From: Marsupella aquatica
Lineage: Eukaryota; Marchantiophyta
DNA: 64,000 nt
NCBI GenBank assembly: GCA_973895155.1
Contig: OZ316897.1
Coordinates: 19,406,001 to 19,470,000, forward strand
Reading direction: 5' to 3'
The translations under genes and the position numbers were made by a program. The notes below the pieces were generated by a model. That model was not told the DNA's origin and made no database searches. It saw nothing but the letters and a program-made list of their open reading frames with translations. Below, piece by piece: positions 25,190-37,064 of this stretch. Numbering within the stretch: the stretch's first letter is position 1; the number at the start of each line of letters is the position of its first letter.

Positions 25190-26039
25190 GAATCTTCATC
25201 CCTAGAATCATCATCCCCAGGTTGAGTTTTCAATGATTGAAGGACTTGGGTTAGGCTTCATTGGAAACGCTTTACTCAACATTGCTTTCAGATCAGTAAC
25301 ATCAGATTTATTCTCAGTCAAGATCAACATGTCATCCAATTATAGTGCCAACACAATGTAATCAAAGCGTGAGTAATTCTCCACCTCCTTTATGTAAATA
25401 TAACAATCATGTTCACTCCGCATGAATCCTTAGGGCAACATGAAGGAATCAAAATGATTATTACACTATTTGGGACTCTACTTGCATCTGTACCTACATC
25501 CGTATAATGAGCACAAAAGCTAACTCCCCAAGTGTCTGGTCAATAAAACTTGGAGGCTGAGTCATATAAATCTCCATATCAAGCAATTCATGCAAGAAAT
25601 GCAAGAAAGATCTAACTCAAAATCAAAGAATGTCACAATCGCAAGTAAAACACAGATCCATAGTAGTGAATTTGTACAGTCCAAGCCCTCCTCCTAGGTG
25701 TATCCCAAAGCCACAAGGCATGCCTTGTAAGTGTCATCCTGCTTCTTCTTGTACAACCATCTACACGGAACCAATGTCTTCTCGCGAGACATGTTTGTTA
25801 AACGCCAAGTCAAATTCTTTTTCAAAGAGTTCATCTCCTTCAGTTGACATTGCCTTTATCCACTTTTCCTTCTCTAGAGAGGCCATAGCTTCTTCATAAC
25901 TAGAGGGGTCTTCATCCTTAGTGAGAAAAATAACATTGGGATCATTGTCAAGCTCAACCACGTGAATCCGAGGATCTACAAAACCAAATCTATTAGGGGG
26001 TTGGCCCTCAGTCTTAACAAATATGTGGAGTACATGCAA
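25190..26039 (-). pseudogene. Decayed Copia reverse transcriptase fragment
   Basis: The minus strand from 26039 starts inside a Copia polyprotein. The block DPSSYEEAMASLEKEKW is followed by EAM.-type residues, as at the start of Ty1/Copia RT. Further down, another frame reads YKKKQDDTYKACLVALGYT. A third reads a form of the catalytic YVDD box, with a stop codon in place of the Tyr before LDDMLILTENKSD, and then DLKAMLSKAF. Several frameshifts and stops show it is dead. Integrase and RNase H were not found. Confidence 0.82.
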
Positions 26040-26437
26040 GTGCTAGAAGGTTGGTTTTTATAGATTTTAAACTAATAATTATTATTATCGATAACAAAAT
26101 AACTTTTTGTAGAAAAAACATAAATAACAAGGGGTAAGATCCCCAACACATTTTTGAGAATGTTGTGTGTCAAGAACAAATCAATCTTGCTACACATACA
26201 CCTGCACCAACATGTCCTCCCACCTCTCATCTGTTAGAGTCGAGGGCTTCACTCCAATGATCGTCTTTTCAAGACCCTACTGGATCAATACATCGGTCAC
26301 CTTCAGAGTTTAGAGGGTGAAGCTGATCTTCCTATCAACTTATCCACCTCAAACTTGGGCATTGCAAGCTTTTGAGAACCTATGAATGTTGTCACAAACA
26401 CACAAGCCCACACACAAGAAAGACACAACCGAAATAC

Positions 26438-26769
26438 TGTTGAACTATGACGTCTTCCTTCATGACGATCCAATCATTACTCATTCCATGCACACGTAAT
26501 CGACACAATCTCTACGTGGTTCACCTCTTCTCCAAGGCTACGTCCACACGAAAACTCAAGCTTTACTTCAAGAGTAGACAAACACACATGCTCTCCCTCT
26601 TCCTCAAGTTGCTCCGTTACAATGAGTAAGCACCACACACCAGCGGCTTACACTAGCCCTGGTATATACAAGGTCACACACGACTAACCTAACCTCAGCT
26701 AAGACCCTAACTGTGGTTAGCCTAAGTGCCGTAACCTTTGAGTCACAAGACTAAGAGCAATCCTTAACA
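26438..26769 (-). mobile_element. Copia-type LTR (332 bp), minus orientation
   Basis: On the minus strand it begins TGTTAAGG and ends with TTCAACA, preceded by a purine tract (GGGTGGAGG) just outside. It is homologous along its length to the LTRs at 54.1 and 54.6 kb, with shared TCTACGTGGTTCACCTC-type blocks. No TGGTATCAGAGC primer site follows it. The adjacent reverse-transcriptase fragment may belong to the same or to another insertion. Confidence 0.72.
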
Positions 26770-26774
26770 AATAC

Positions 26775-27880
26775 CTCCACCCAAAAATCACCAAAAAATG
26801 AAAGTTGGTGAAAGTGTAAATGTAATGTACCAACATGTAGCTTGCAAGATACACTGTCAAGATTCGAAAACAATTTAACAAAAAATCTCCTCGAGCAAAA
26901 ACTTCTTCAACTTGGACATCGAGGAATCAAAGTATAGTCAAATTTACAACACAAGGCACCACAAGTTAACATTGTCTGCCTAGAAGGAAAAACTATATGT
27001 GAGGGTAAAAGAACAAGACAAAGTATTTAAACGATAGATTAAAAAATCAAACAAATTAAAGACCTGGTAAAAGGCATTTAATCGCCCTTGCACATCCATC
27101 ATTATCACCTCGTACGCCAGGCCAACATGTGTTGCTCCCTCAAGCTAGGAGCACAGGACTGCACACGGGCCCTCCTTCACTTGCCCTCTTAATGCCCAAA
27201 GCTCTTGCAAAGCTCTTGCATAGGTCTATGTGCTGCTGAATTAATTAAAGGTCTACTAAGGAAAAGGAGGCATTGACTCCCCCATCCCTCCACCTCCTTA
27301 TGTAACCTTTGTACCAAGGAGTAATTGAAAGTTGTACTTTGAGTACAGGGTACTCAATGCCCCATATCTCCTAAAGTACCTTTGTATCCAGGGGGCTTTC
27401 AAGGGAAAGGAGTTTGTTGCCCCCTCTTCCTCCTTACATACCTGCAGGACCAGGTACGCAACACTTGTATAATAGGCAGGAATCTACATTTTATAATGGA
27501 CTACAAAGTTGGCTATAAGAGAAATTAAAATCCAAAAAAAATTGGGTTTTCCACTTAAATTTTTTTGAAGTCATACAAAAGATTTGGTTTTCTTTTTTTC
27601 CACGTAAAATTAAAAAACGTTCCTAAAATTGTTGTGATTTTTGTTAAAGATTTTCTAGAATTTTAATAAAAATCCCCAAAAGCTTATTATTTTGGCTATA
27701 GATCCCTATTTTTTATATTACATCTTTTGATTCCTTGAGTTGAAAGGTACCAGATTTTAGTAGACTAAAATGAAACTTCACAGGGTCAATTGGATATAAA
27801 GTCATTATCAAGAATTATAAACTTGCCTTATAAAAAGGGGAGTTCCATACTTGGGTCCACGTCTTTGTTCAACAGGTCAG
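26775..27880. other. AT-rich spacer, no gene
   Basis: No supported frame or recognisable element. Two CT-rich phrases near 27260-27300 and 27350-27440 (AAAGGAG plus TTGCCCC-type text) look like diverged copies of one another. Confidence 0.35.
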
Positions 27881-27886
27881 GCTTAG

Positions 27887-28202
27887 GGGGGGTCACTATA
27901 TGGAGGGCCATACATTGCATGTGACATTTTAGGGTTTGACCCCCCTAACTGATAAGTGTTTTTTTTTGCAAAACCCTTTCTTTCTTAAACTTTTGCCATT
28001 TTTTACTAAAAAACCCCTAAAAAAATTTAAGAAAGTATTTTTTACAATTAAATAGGCCTATGTGTTCTTTGAAATTGGCCAATCAATAAAACATGCCCTA
28101 TGTGTTCTTCCACAAAACTTTGGAAGTCTTTTGCCACACCCATTTAAATGGGTCTATACTTCGTCGCATGTGATGTGCCACTTCCGTGGAAGTGACCCCC
28201 CC
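27887..28202 (+). mobile_element. Small TIR element (MITE-like), copy 2, best preserved
   Basis: The left end GGGGGGGTCACT and right end AGTGACCCCCC are inverted repeats. Imperfect pairing continues inward for about 40 bp (GGCCATACATTGCATGTGAC against the complement of GCATGTGATGTGCCACTT). At 316 bp with no coding capacity it fits a non-autonomous DNA transposon. Superfamily and target-site duplication were not determined. Confidence 0.72.
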
Positions 28203-30293
28203 GGCCCCGAGAGGTCAAGTGCCAGTTCAAACCACGTCGCAATCTTCTGGGGATCCTCACACTTTTCCGCTAGTTCAGGTGCCAATTCAAGCAAGCATTG
28301 CAGAGATTCCAATCATAGAGGTTACACGTCAGAAGTCCACAGTAAATGATGAAGAGCGGATACAACTTCAGCTTTTGAGGGGGGAGCAAAGGGGGGAGCA
28401 TGGGGGAGATTAAGCAACCACAATATACTATTCAGTATTTACTCAAAGCAAATGAAATGCATTGAGGAATAGTGAAGAATCGCTTGCTCACTATAACCCA
28501 AGAACTGTGAAGAGAATTTTGAACTTAATTGTCAGCCACCTAATCTTGGAGAAAGAACTACCTATCCAACCAAGGATATAATTCAGCATGAGGCCTTGCT
28601 ACAATCATGAATTTGGAATGATATGTGTTGAAGACAAGAAGTCCGGTGACAAGTTTGTAAGAGCCTGGAACAACACTACTAGTCAACCAAATTTTAAAGC
28701 AATCATGAAAGATGCAATGAGGAGGAGAAAGGGCTTGCTCACCAAGGTAAGCCTTCAACCAGATAAGAAGTAAATACTAGTCATTCTCCTTATGTTGTCT
28801 AATTATTGTAACATTTTGGTACTCTTTTATTTTGCATAGTCTCAGAGATGAGCTATATATAATAGCAATTGGGAGTGAGAAAGTATCACAGAGGATCAAC
28901 CTTGCAAGAGAAAGAATATTTCATTAAAGAACTCCAGATCAACATGCACAATGACATGTGGAGGACCTCTAAGTCAAATGGAATGTGGGACCCTTGGAGT
29001 TCTTTAGTAGTATATAGATCTTGTCATCTGAGATAAATAATCTCATTGATCAGTTATCTTCATCAACCAGCCTCATATCAATTGCCACCTCATCTTAGAG
29101 AGGCCGCCAAGTTCTGACGCAAGAAAAAAAACCAAAAATCAGTTTGAATTGTTTTTAAAATTTAAGGAAAATTTGTTTTCCTGAAAATAATATTTACTAT
29201 GGGGTGTCTGTACGGTACGGACACCATATCTTAGCGAGGTCAACTGAGATGGGCAAGTGTTTGTGCGGTACGGACGCAATAATTCTGAAATTGTTTTTTT
29301 TAATTTCACATTTTTTTGGCCCGCTTTTTTTTGTCCATACGCCTATCTGAGCGAGGTCAGCCAAGATTGAGTCAATCTCAGCTGCCGAGCTGAGATGCAT
29401 GGAGACTCAAAGGCCCTTTCTCAACTACTCAGTTAAGATTCAAAATTTGTCTTGCGTTAAAACTGATAACTGATATCAACAGCTCATGTCAATTATTAGT
29501 CACTGGTTTACAATTGATGATGTTGTGTACCCCCTACCATCTCCAAGACAATCTTTGGAGTTCACTATATATCCTATGTGACATAATTTTGTTGTCTCTT
29601 GATCGGGCTGCTTTCATGTTTTATGTACTGCCTTTAGCTATAGGGGATTGGAATCTACAGGGCAACAATAGATTTACTTTGGCAAGCGAGTTGGAGGACA
29701 TGCCACAAAAAATTGTTGAATGGGGGTCATATATGAAGCACATAGCAATTAAGTGACTATCGTGATGGACGCTTAGTATGACAAGAAGCTGATGTATGAA
29801 CCTGACAAGTTACTTTTCAGAAAAAGCAAACTTGCAATCTACACATTACAGCTGTAATTTAAACAAATAGGCCGACAATCTACAAGTAGTCACTATTATT
29901 GACAGCTCTAATCTACCAGGAGACAATGGACCTACCAGTTTCCTTTTAGTTTAGTTGTATTTGCTTACTATTGCAAACTAGATAAACTCTCTGTACCTAC
30001 CATTTTGTTTCAGTTTAGACTTTGTTGTTTGCTGTTGCAAATTTAGAAAATCAAACAAAGATCAATAGTGCCTCAACCTACTATACTTATCACCTTCACT
30101 TTGCAAAATGATCCCTTAGAGTAAAGGTCCCTCCAAGAATAGATTGCATGCTAGATCTTTCTCTGCGGTGGGGAGCTTGATCAATTTGACATCGTTCTAG
30201 AAGACTGTGGTGGGTCACCACACTCATCATCATTGGAGCCATCACTATGATTCCATTTGTGCTCTCGGGGTCGGGGCGGGTGGGGCAAGGGGA
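28203..30293. other. Sequence between two inverted TIR elements, no gene recognised
   Basis: A 61-codon frame at 28588-28773 plus is unidentified and lacks motifs. A repeated phrase around (C/G)GGTACGGAC with AGCGAGGTCA is seen at 29205-29395. The copies at its two edges are in opposite orientation, so the whole 27.9-30.5 kb block could be one larger element. Confidence 0.35.
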
Positions 30294-30530
30294 GCCGTCA
30301 CTTCCACGGAAGTGCATATCAGGTGCAACAAAGTATAGGCCCATTAAATAGTTTTGGTGAAAGTTTTATTAAGTATTCAATGGAAATATAGGGTTGTTTC
30401 ATTGCAAAATGCACACATATCATTGCGTGATTGGTGTTACAGTACAACTTTATAGAAAGTGATTTAGGGGGAGATGAATGACCCAAACCGCCACACATGA
30501 TGTATGGCCTTGCATATTGTGAACCCCCTC
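30294..30530 (-). mobile_element. Small TIR element, copy 3, inverted
   Basis: On the minus strand it runs from GGGGGTTCACAATATG to TATGCACTTCCGTGGAAGTGAC. The internal TTTAATGGGCCTATACTTTG matches copy 2 almost base for base. It lies in the opposite orientation to copy 2. Confidence 0.65.
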
Positions 30531-30539
30531 AAGCCGATG

Positions 30540-32880
30540 CTCTTTTTAAATTGTCAATAAAACCTTCTATACTATTGAAAATGAGCAGAGTAATGTCTTT
30601 GATCTCCTTTCGTAGACTCCCAAAATATCAGTGGCTTTAAAGACTATTGGTGAATCAAAACCAATCGCAATTGGTCATTTGACCACATATATTAGAGACC
30701 TCGGAGTAGGATTGGCTGGAACAGCATAATTTTGAGCCCAAAACATGAACACTAATCCACATTCTAAATGGGAACAAGCAAAACAGATAAGAAGAAGGCC
30801 CAGGCTTCCATTCTCTGTAATGCACAAGTTTAGATCATGCCCCAGGCTCCGTGGCTTTCTCACTGCATAATGTAGCAGTCTCGTTCTTGACAACAAATGA
30901 AGTACTCAATTTGACGTGGACAATCTAAGTAGCGTTGGCCGACGCATCTCTAACGACTAATTCACAGTTGGATAAGTTCTCTTCATTCAATTTGGAATGC
31001 TGATGTTTAGAGGACGCTTCCTCTATGTCAATGAACTCCCGCACAACTACTGTACTGGACTAATGTGAAATTGCCGCCACTCTCTTCAGTCTTGATTTCT
31101 TCTTTCCCATTTTAGAATCCTTTGCAATTAAGTTGGGCATCTCTCACGCTCTGACTTTCCTCTCTCTGGAGAATTGAAGGAAGAAAAGATGTATCTCTCT
31201 ATCTCTCCCTTAGCATAAGACCAAATACTTTCCTAAATCAGCATAAGCGGTCTGTAATTAGAGTGATGAAATTTGAAGGACAATTGCTATTTTTGTCCAA
31301 GAAAGGAATGGAAGCGGCTTCAAAAAGATGCGGCAGTCTTCTATGCAAGATTAGAAATAGTTGCATGTCTAAGGAGGAGTAGATTATTTATCCAGTATAG
31401 GTAAGCGCTTCTTACTAGTAAAATCATGATTCAACATTGATTGAATGTGCAAAGGGAGTGTGATAAATAGTTGAGGACTCCGGCTTGTAGAATCAAAAAC
31501 CTAAAAGATATGTTTCCTTGGGAATATCTCCGACCGATGACACCTCAAAAAATATCCTATCCAAACCCTGGCTCCCCCGACGAAACTTCCCAAGGATGCT
31601 CAAACTCTGCAAGGCGGTCGTTTCCGTCACGATTTATTCCCGTGATTTAGGAGAGTTGACCAACGGCGAGGTCGGGTTGCTAGCTCTTGAATTGATTATG
31701 TCTTCAGTCATGGCATTCTTTTCAAATTTGAAAAGCATGCGGGCACTCTGAGCGGCGGCGCTCAGGTCTAGAGAAGGTTTCAGATCCCGTGCTATACTCC
31801 GGTGATCATTTGCCAATCGAGGCAGGCACCAATTCACCGTGTCCCAAATCACATCCAGCCCCCCTACTCAATGAAAACTCGTTGTAGGTGCGGTTTTACG
31901 TTCCTAGGCCTACAATGGCTGTCCAGTACCATAAACTGCGATTTTGTTTTACAGAATCAGGTTTTTGTTCACTTCCCGTAGGTTCTACCTGCGCTGGAAC
32001 AGCCTCTGGGGGCAGCCTTGGATAGGCTCTAGAAGCATTCTCAGCACCCCTTGCACAATACGGTTTTGGAAGCTGGAGGAGGCTGCCCCTGAATGAATCA
32101 GGGTTACAAGCCCTCCAGCACTTTAAGTAAATTTTCAGTAATCTCGACAAAAGCTCTGAGGTTAGACAGGCCAACCGGGAGGTGGGCAGGAATAAATGGG
32201 ACAGAAAGCTAAAAAAAAATGTTTTTTACCGTCAACTTCCGTATCCGTCAGTACCTGTGGGAGCCTCACATTGCGGGCGCCCTCGTAAGGGCTAGTAGAA
32301 ATTAAGGGGATGAAAAACTATTTAATGAGGCCCGAGGGGCACTGTCACGACCAAAATACGACGGAAAAGCGCACATCTCAGGAAACTGGCTCGATCGGAT
32401 CGATGCGGGGAGCCAGAGGATGGGAAACTGTCACCTACGGTTCTGAATCGGCAGCCAGGTCTTTTTTTCAATCTATTCCTCATTTTCCAGAAATGGTTCT
32501 TCGTCCGGATATTTTTTTCTCTGTCTTTAAATATTGTCAATTTCTTAAAATTTCAAGCTGCTTTCTCTTCTACGCTGTACGAAGAGTTGCTAATTAGGCT
32601 AGGTTTTTTGAATGTGTTTAGTTATTCTATTGTTTCTTTGAACCGGGAGTGAATTTTTCTTGTGGTGTCTTTTAGTGTGCTCTATGTGGATTTTGTGGAG
32701 GTGATTTACTATATGGAAATCCCTATCGATGTATACAATTAGACGGTCTTTATCAGTCCATAGTGGGTGTATTCAAGACTCTAGTGGGCATTGTGGGATT
32801 GGTTGCAGCTTCTCAAAGCCTTGTGAAAAAACTTATGCAAGAACTTGATAGAAGACTCCAAAAAATACACGTACAAGGAA
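30540..32880. other. Spacer, no gene recognised
   Basis: Small frames on both strands (30675-30896 minus, 31518-31751 plus, 31896-32174 minus, 32310-32597 plus) have no known motif. Composition around 31.9-32.5 kb is more GC-rich than its surroundings, but nothing could be identified. Confidence 0.35.
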
Positions 32881-32885
32881 TGTCC

Positions 32886-33071
32886 TTATGCTTCCTTTAG
32901 ATTGCATGCCTGGGAGTAACCAAACTGGTTACTTTCAAAGCAATGCTGCCTAATTTTCATGGATTTGAGCATAAATTTGTTATGTAGGTTGTGGTACTTT
33001 GTTTGCTTTGCATTGTTTTGAATCCGCTCATTGAGGTTTTTATGGACTTCATAGATTGTATTTGCTAACAT
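32886..33071 (-). pseudogene. Possible Ty3/Gypsy pol fragment
   Basis: A minus-strand frame contains IYEVHKNLNERIQNNAKQTK. It resembles the segment just after the integrase core in Gypsy polyproteins, where an x-I-H-x-x-x-x-x-R-I-x-x-N-N pattern is common. It is short, alone and lacks catalytic residues, so the call is weak. Confidence 0.3.
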
Positions 33072-33419
33072 TCCAGAGTAAATAGCATCTTGAGAGGTCC
33101 CTGTGCTTAATTAGTGGATCAATTAATGAAAATAGCAATGGGATCGATGATAAAACATGCTAAAACTTGGCAAGTTCAATATTGTAAAAGTACATACCAT
33201 GCATGAGTCACCTAAAAATTGCATCAAACGATGTGGATTGCCTTTAGAATATGACACAGGTATATTCAAACATCTTCACATTACCCTCATGAAGGTTCCA
33301 TACAGATATAGCAAGAAGAGGAATTTCATGCTTGCCTGGGGCAAATAGCAAGGCATAGCCAGATGACTAGAGTTTTGCTAGACAAAGCAAGCTATCAAGA
33401 AGACTTAAGAGTGCATGCT

Positions 33420-34690
33420 GTGACAGGGCCCCAAACCCGGAACCCGGTAGTAACTTAATGATGACTTATAATTACGTATATAAGTAGAAAGACAAGTAGG
33501 TGTAGTAAAAGTGTTTGGATTTTCAAATTTTTTATTTTTGTTAGTTCTAATAAATGGATGTGACAACCGAAGGCTGGAGTTGAGAGGGGTGCCGGGCGGT
33601 GATGGATGACAAGGGAACCATTGAGGGGGTACAAGGAGGCCACAAGGAAGCCCAAGGACTTGGAGGCACGGTGTGGGCATCTCGGAGGGGTGGGGGCTGG
33701 TCGGAGGCTCCACGTAAGGCGCAAAACGGGAAGAAATGACCAAAATATAGAAAACGTTGAAACTGAAAATAGACGTTTCTGCGCTAGTACTATTCCAAAC
33801 ATGGTCATGTTTGGATTCATTTTGAAGCCCTCAATGAGCCCCATGCGAAAATGAGGTTCTCAAGTTAAGTTTAGGTCTATATCAAACAGTGACATCTTGA
33901 GGGACCTCAACGCCCTAAAATGGCAAACTAGACAATCTTGGAGTAGTGATGGTGGGAGGGCCCTTTGAAGGAAGGGACTCCCACAATTTCCCTTCCTCAA
34001 TCCGTATTTTCCCACAATTTTCCTTCTCCACTCCATAAAAGGGGCACTCCGTAGAAGAACACATCCGTAGAAGGGGCACTCTATATAAGAACACATCCGT
34101 AGAAGGGGCCCCCACACTTTCTTCCTCCCCTTTTTCTCTATACTCACTTGTGAGGTTCCCACCCATTCCTAAACCCTAAACCCTTTCCCTATTGTGTTTG
34201 CTTTCAACGTGTGTACGGACCTTGGTTGTACAAACATCAGTTATTTGGCCATCTCAAAATCAGGAGTCTACAGGCTTGTTAGAAAGAGCTCGCCGAACTG
34301 AATCCAACAATGTGTTACACGACCAAAACGGAGCTAAGACGGGGGAGATACGATAGATCGCGTTTTTTTGAGAATACGGGGTTTTTGAGGCCTTACAGCC
34401 GTCCGTACTGCAGGAAGTCCCGGCTTTGCAAGGGAAGGAGGAGGGAGCAGCACATACGGGGAACCGTGATCCATGTTTTGCAAAGCCGGGGCCCCCTGGT
34501 GTTGTACGGACGAAATGGCAGGAGACGGTGCCTCGTGAAAACTTAAACGATCATATCTTGGCCGTTTGACCTCCATTTTGTGCACCGTTTACGGAGCCAT
34601 GATCAGGAAGAGAAGGGCTCCTCATATATGTTTTCAGAAGTGAATTCTAAGAAAATTTTAGTTTCGACAATTGTAGGGGCCCCCTCCTTT
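33420..34690 (+). mobile_element. Candidate LTR and leader of a retroelement
   Basis: From TGTGACAGGGCCCC at 33420 the sequence looks like a promoter-bearing terminal repeat, with CTCTATATAAG at 34080-34090 and tandem ACATCCGTAGAAGGGGC nearby. It is followed by GC-rich leader-like text around 34280-34680 with repeated GTACGGAC. No primer-binding site or second terminal repeat was found, so this is a guess from overall appearance. Confidence 0.3.
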
Positions 34691-35299
34691 TATGGCGGAC
34701 CGGTGGTGGCGATCAGGAGGATTGAGGCTGGTAGGCAGGGTAGATAGATAAGATAGGAGGTGGTGGACTCAAGTGAGTCCTTGTTTAGTGGAGTGGTAGT
34801 TGGCACCGTCGAAGGCACCGTCGGTCCCGTAATTAGATTATTTAGGGTTTTAGAAGCATGTGTGTGCCGCATGTTTTAGGTTAGGGATTTCTCGTGAAAG
34901 GTTTTAGCGGCGCCGCTAGGGTAGCCGCCAGTGTTGTGACTGTAATGCTGTACATTAGTTAGAAATGATGGAAATTTTATAAATTTTAAACTTTTTCTAA
35001 CTCAAGGTACAATCTAGTTACCTTTTGTAGCAATTTAGATCAACTGAACACTTAACCTAATGTTATGCTTCATCGGAGGCTATTCTATTGGACAAGGACC
35101 GCCAATATAAATCCTTGCTCTTTACATGCTACCAAGAAAGAAGACTGGACATCATTGGAGAAGCAATGCAGACTAGAAGATTCAAGAACCGGTCTCCAAA
35201 ACACTTTTTCAACAAGAATGAGCTCTGTATACAATTATCACAATCAGCCGATCTCTGCTATTTTAGTTAAATAGCTATCATGGTCAGAAAAGTCTCATA

Positions 35300-36025
35300 C
35301 TTTTTCAGGAGGTAGTAGTTGCGTAGTAGAATCATCCCTGCAAGTTTCATCTCAAACCGACATGTGGTTTGAAAATTAGAATTAATTTAGTTTTGCTATT
35401 TTTCGCATAGCCGCGACTTCGCCGACGCTTTGTGAAGCGTCCTTTGTATTTTTGGACGCTTTGAAAAGCGTCCACCCAAAGACCACGACGCTTTCCAGTT
35501 GTACTCCGACGCTCTGCAATCCACATGAGGAGCGACGCCCACAGAAGCGTCTGCTACCCCGAAGGTGACCTCGACACTGTGACGCCCACTGAAGCGTCCC
35601 GCCCGGAGCCCATAAGACGGACGCTGCGACCAAACCTCGAAATTCAGCCGACGCTTTCTGAAGCGTCCACAAAAGTCCTTTGTAGTTTTGGACGCTTTCT
35701 GAAGCGTCCACTATGTTCCCGACACTTAGAATTTTTTTTTTCAGTTTTCGCACTTTTATAACACCGCGCCACTTTTACCGATTTATTTGAGGCACTTAGA
35801 AGTCTCAGAAAAGTCTGAAACTTTTCCAGCATATAGACTATATGTAGTAGAGTACCCTAGAAAAGTTTCAACTCATTCCGACTCTTAGTTTAGAAGTTAA
35901 AATTAGATTAAGATCACTGTTTATTAGTTTTACCGCAAACACCGACGCTTTGCAAAGCGTCCGCTCAAACTTCGACGCTTTCTGAAGCGTCCCCTGCATT
36001 TTTGACACTTTCAACAGTGTCCATT
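35300..36025. repeat. Palindrome array GACGCTTT-n-AAGCGTC within a direct duplication
   Basis: Short palindromes are strewn over 35424-35710 and again at 35943-36021, for example GACGCTTTGTGAAGCGTC at 35424 and GGACGCTTTCTGAAGCGTCC at 35690. At least seven full or near-full copies and several half copies occur. The sequence before the first and second groups is related (GTTTCATCTCAAACCGAC against GTTTCAACTCATTCCGAC), so a unit of about 550 bp is duplicated. Each copy could form a hairpin. Confidence 0.85.
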
Positions 36026-36959
36026 CACTTTTCAAGGATGACCGTCATTAAGTTTATTCAAGACCCTTTAGATATGAAAGGGCATGTCCTTTCAGTATCT
36101 CAGTCTCCTTGGGTTCCTGCTAGCCTATATGAAGTAGAATTTGTGTCATTTTCAAGTGTGAAGAAATAAAGTAGTGCCTGTGGCATGTGCTACAGTACTG
36201 TAATCACCTTTGCAAAGCTTTCGTGTGTTTTCGTATGGTATGGAGCTTGCAAATACAAAGGAATTCTTCTCCCTTCCTTGGTCTGAATGATTGAGAGTTT
36301 AGATCATTGAAGTAAAATTACTTGTATGAAGTTGAATCTCAGAAGTATGAGGGAATAGATTCCTTAAGTGGTGACAACCCATCTTCTTGAGTTCTTGATG
36401 CATAATTTTTGGCGTGACATTGTTTGTGCACGGATGCAAAGATTGTTACTCACCAATTACCTGTGACTTCAATTTGATCATGATGGTGTTTATTATTCGT
36501 GACTCAGAGTACCGACTGGATATTGAAGAGATTGATTACTAGTTTCTTCTGAGTACCTTTGGAAGGAAAAGTTGAGACGTGTTGACGGCATTTTAGTAAT
36601 CATCCTAGTACAGTAATCCATTCCAAAAATGTTCTTACGGATATATCACCCAAATCACATCAAATGAAGTATTGATGAGAAGTTACCTTGGTGTTTTCCA
36701 GACTCCCTCATCATACCTCAAGATTTCATTGTGTTTTGTTATTTGTTTCCATTTTATTAATTGCATTTACAATGTTAAGCAAACATTCAAATCTATGCCT
36801 TGCTGAGCAATCATAGTAAAAGGCTCAAACCTGTGTTTTTTGTGACCTTAGTCATTCATAAGTGTTAAATGATAGAAAATCATTCCTTTCTTGTTCTTCC
36901 ATGGGATCGAATACCGAGTTTTGGACATTAAATGCTGATTTATGTCCTTAGTACAATAC

Positions 36960-37060
36960 TACAGTGACCCCATGAGGAGTGTTTTGGTGTGTTTTTTTAG
37001 TATTTAGGGGGAGCCCCGTAGTGAGCTAAGGGGGGGAACTCAGCGTAGTGCTTTGATGCT
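36960..37060 (+). mobile_element. Polypurine-rich 3' end of a Copia-type element (tentative)
   Basis: TTTAGGGGGAGCCCCGTAGT, then AAGGGGGGGAAC, resembles the repeated polypurine blocks found before the 3' LTR of many plant Copia elements. No LTR pair was recognised around it. Confidence 0.3.
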
Positions 37061-37064
37061 TTTA

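Noticed and set aside
25190-26769. A complete Copia element made of the LTR at 26.4-26.8 kb plus the reverse-transcriptase fragment
   Set aside because: No primer-binding site follows the LTR, gag and integrase are missing, no second LTR lies to the left, and the purine tract beside the LTR suggests a 3' rather than a 5' LTR.
33157-33348. 63-codon plus-strand frame as a chromodomain or other pol piece
   Set aside because: No convincing family motif could be read in either strand.
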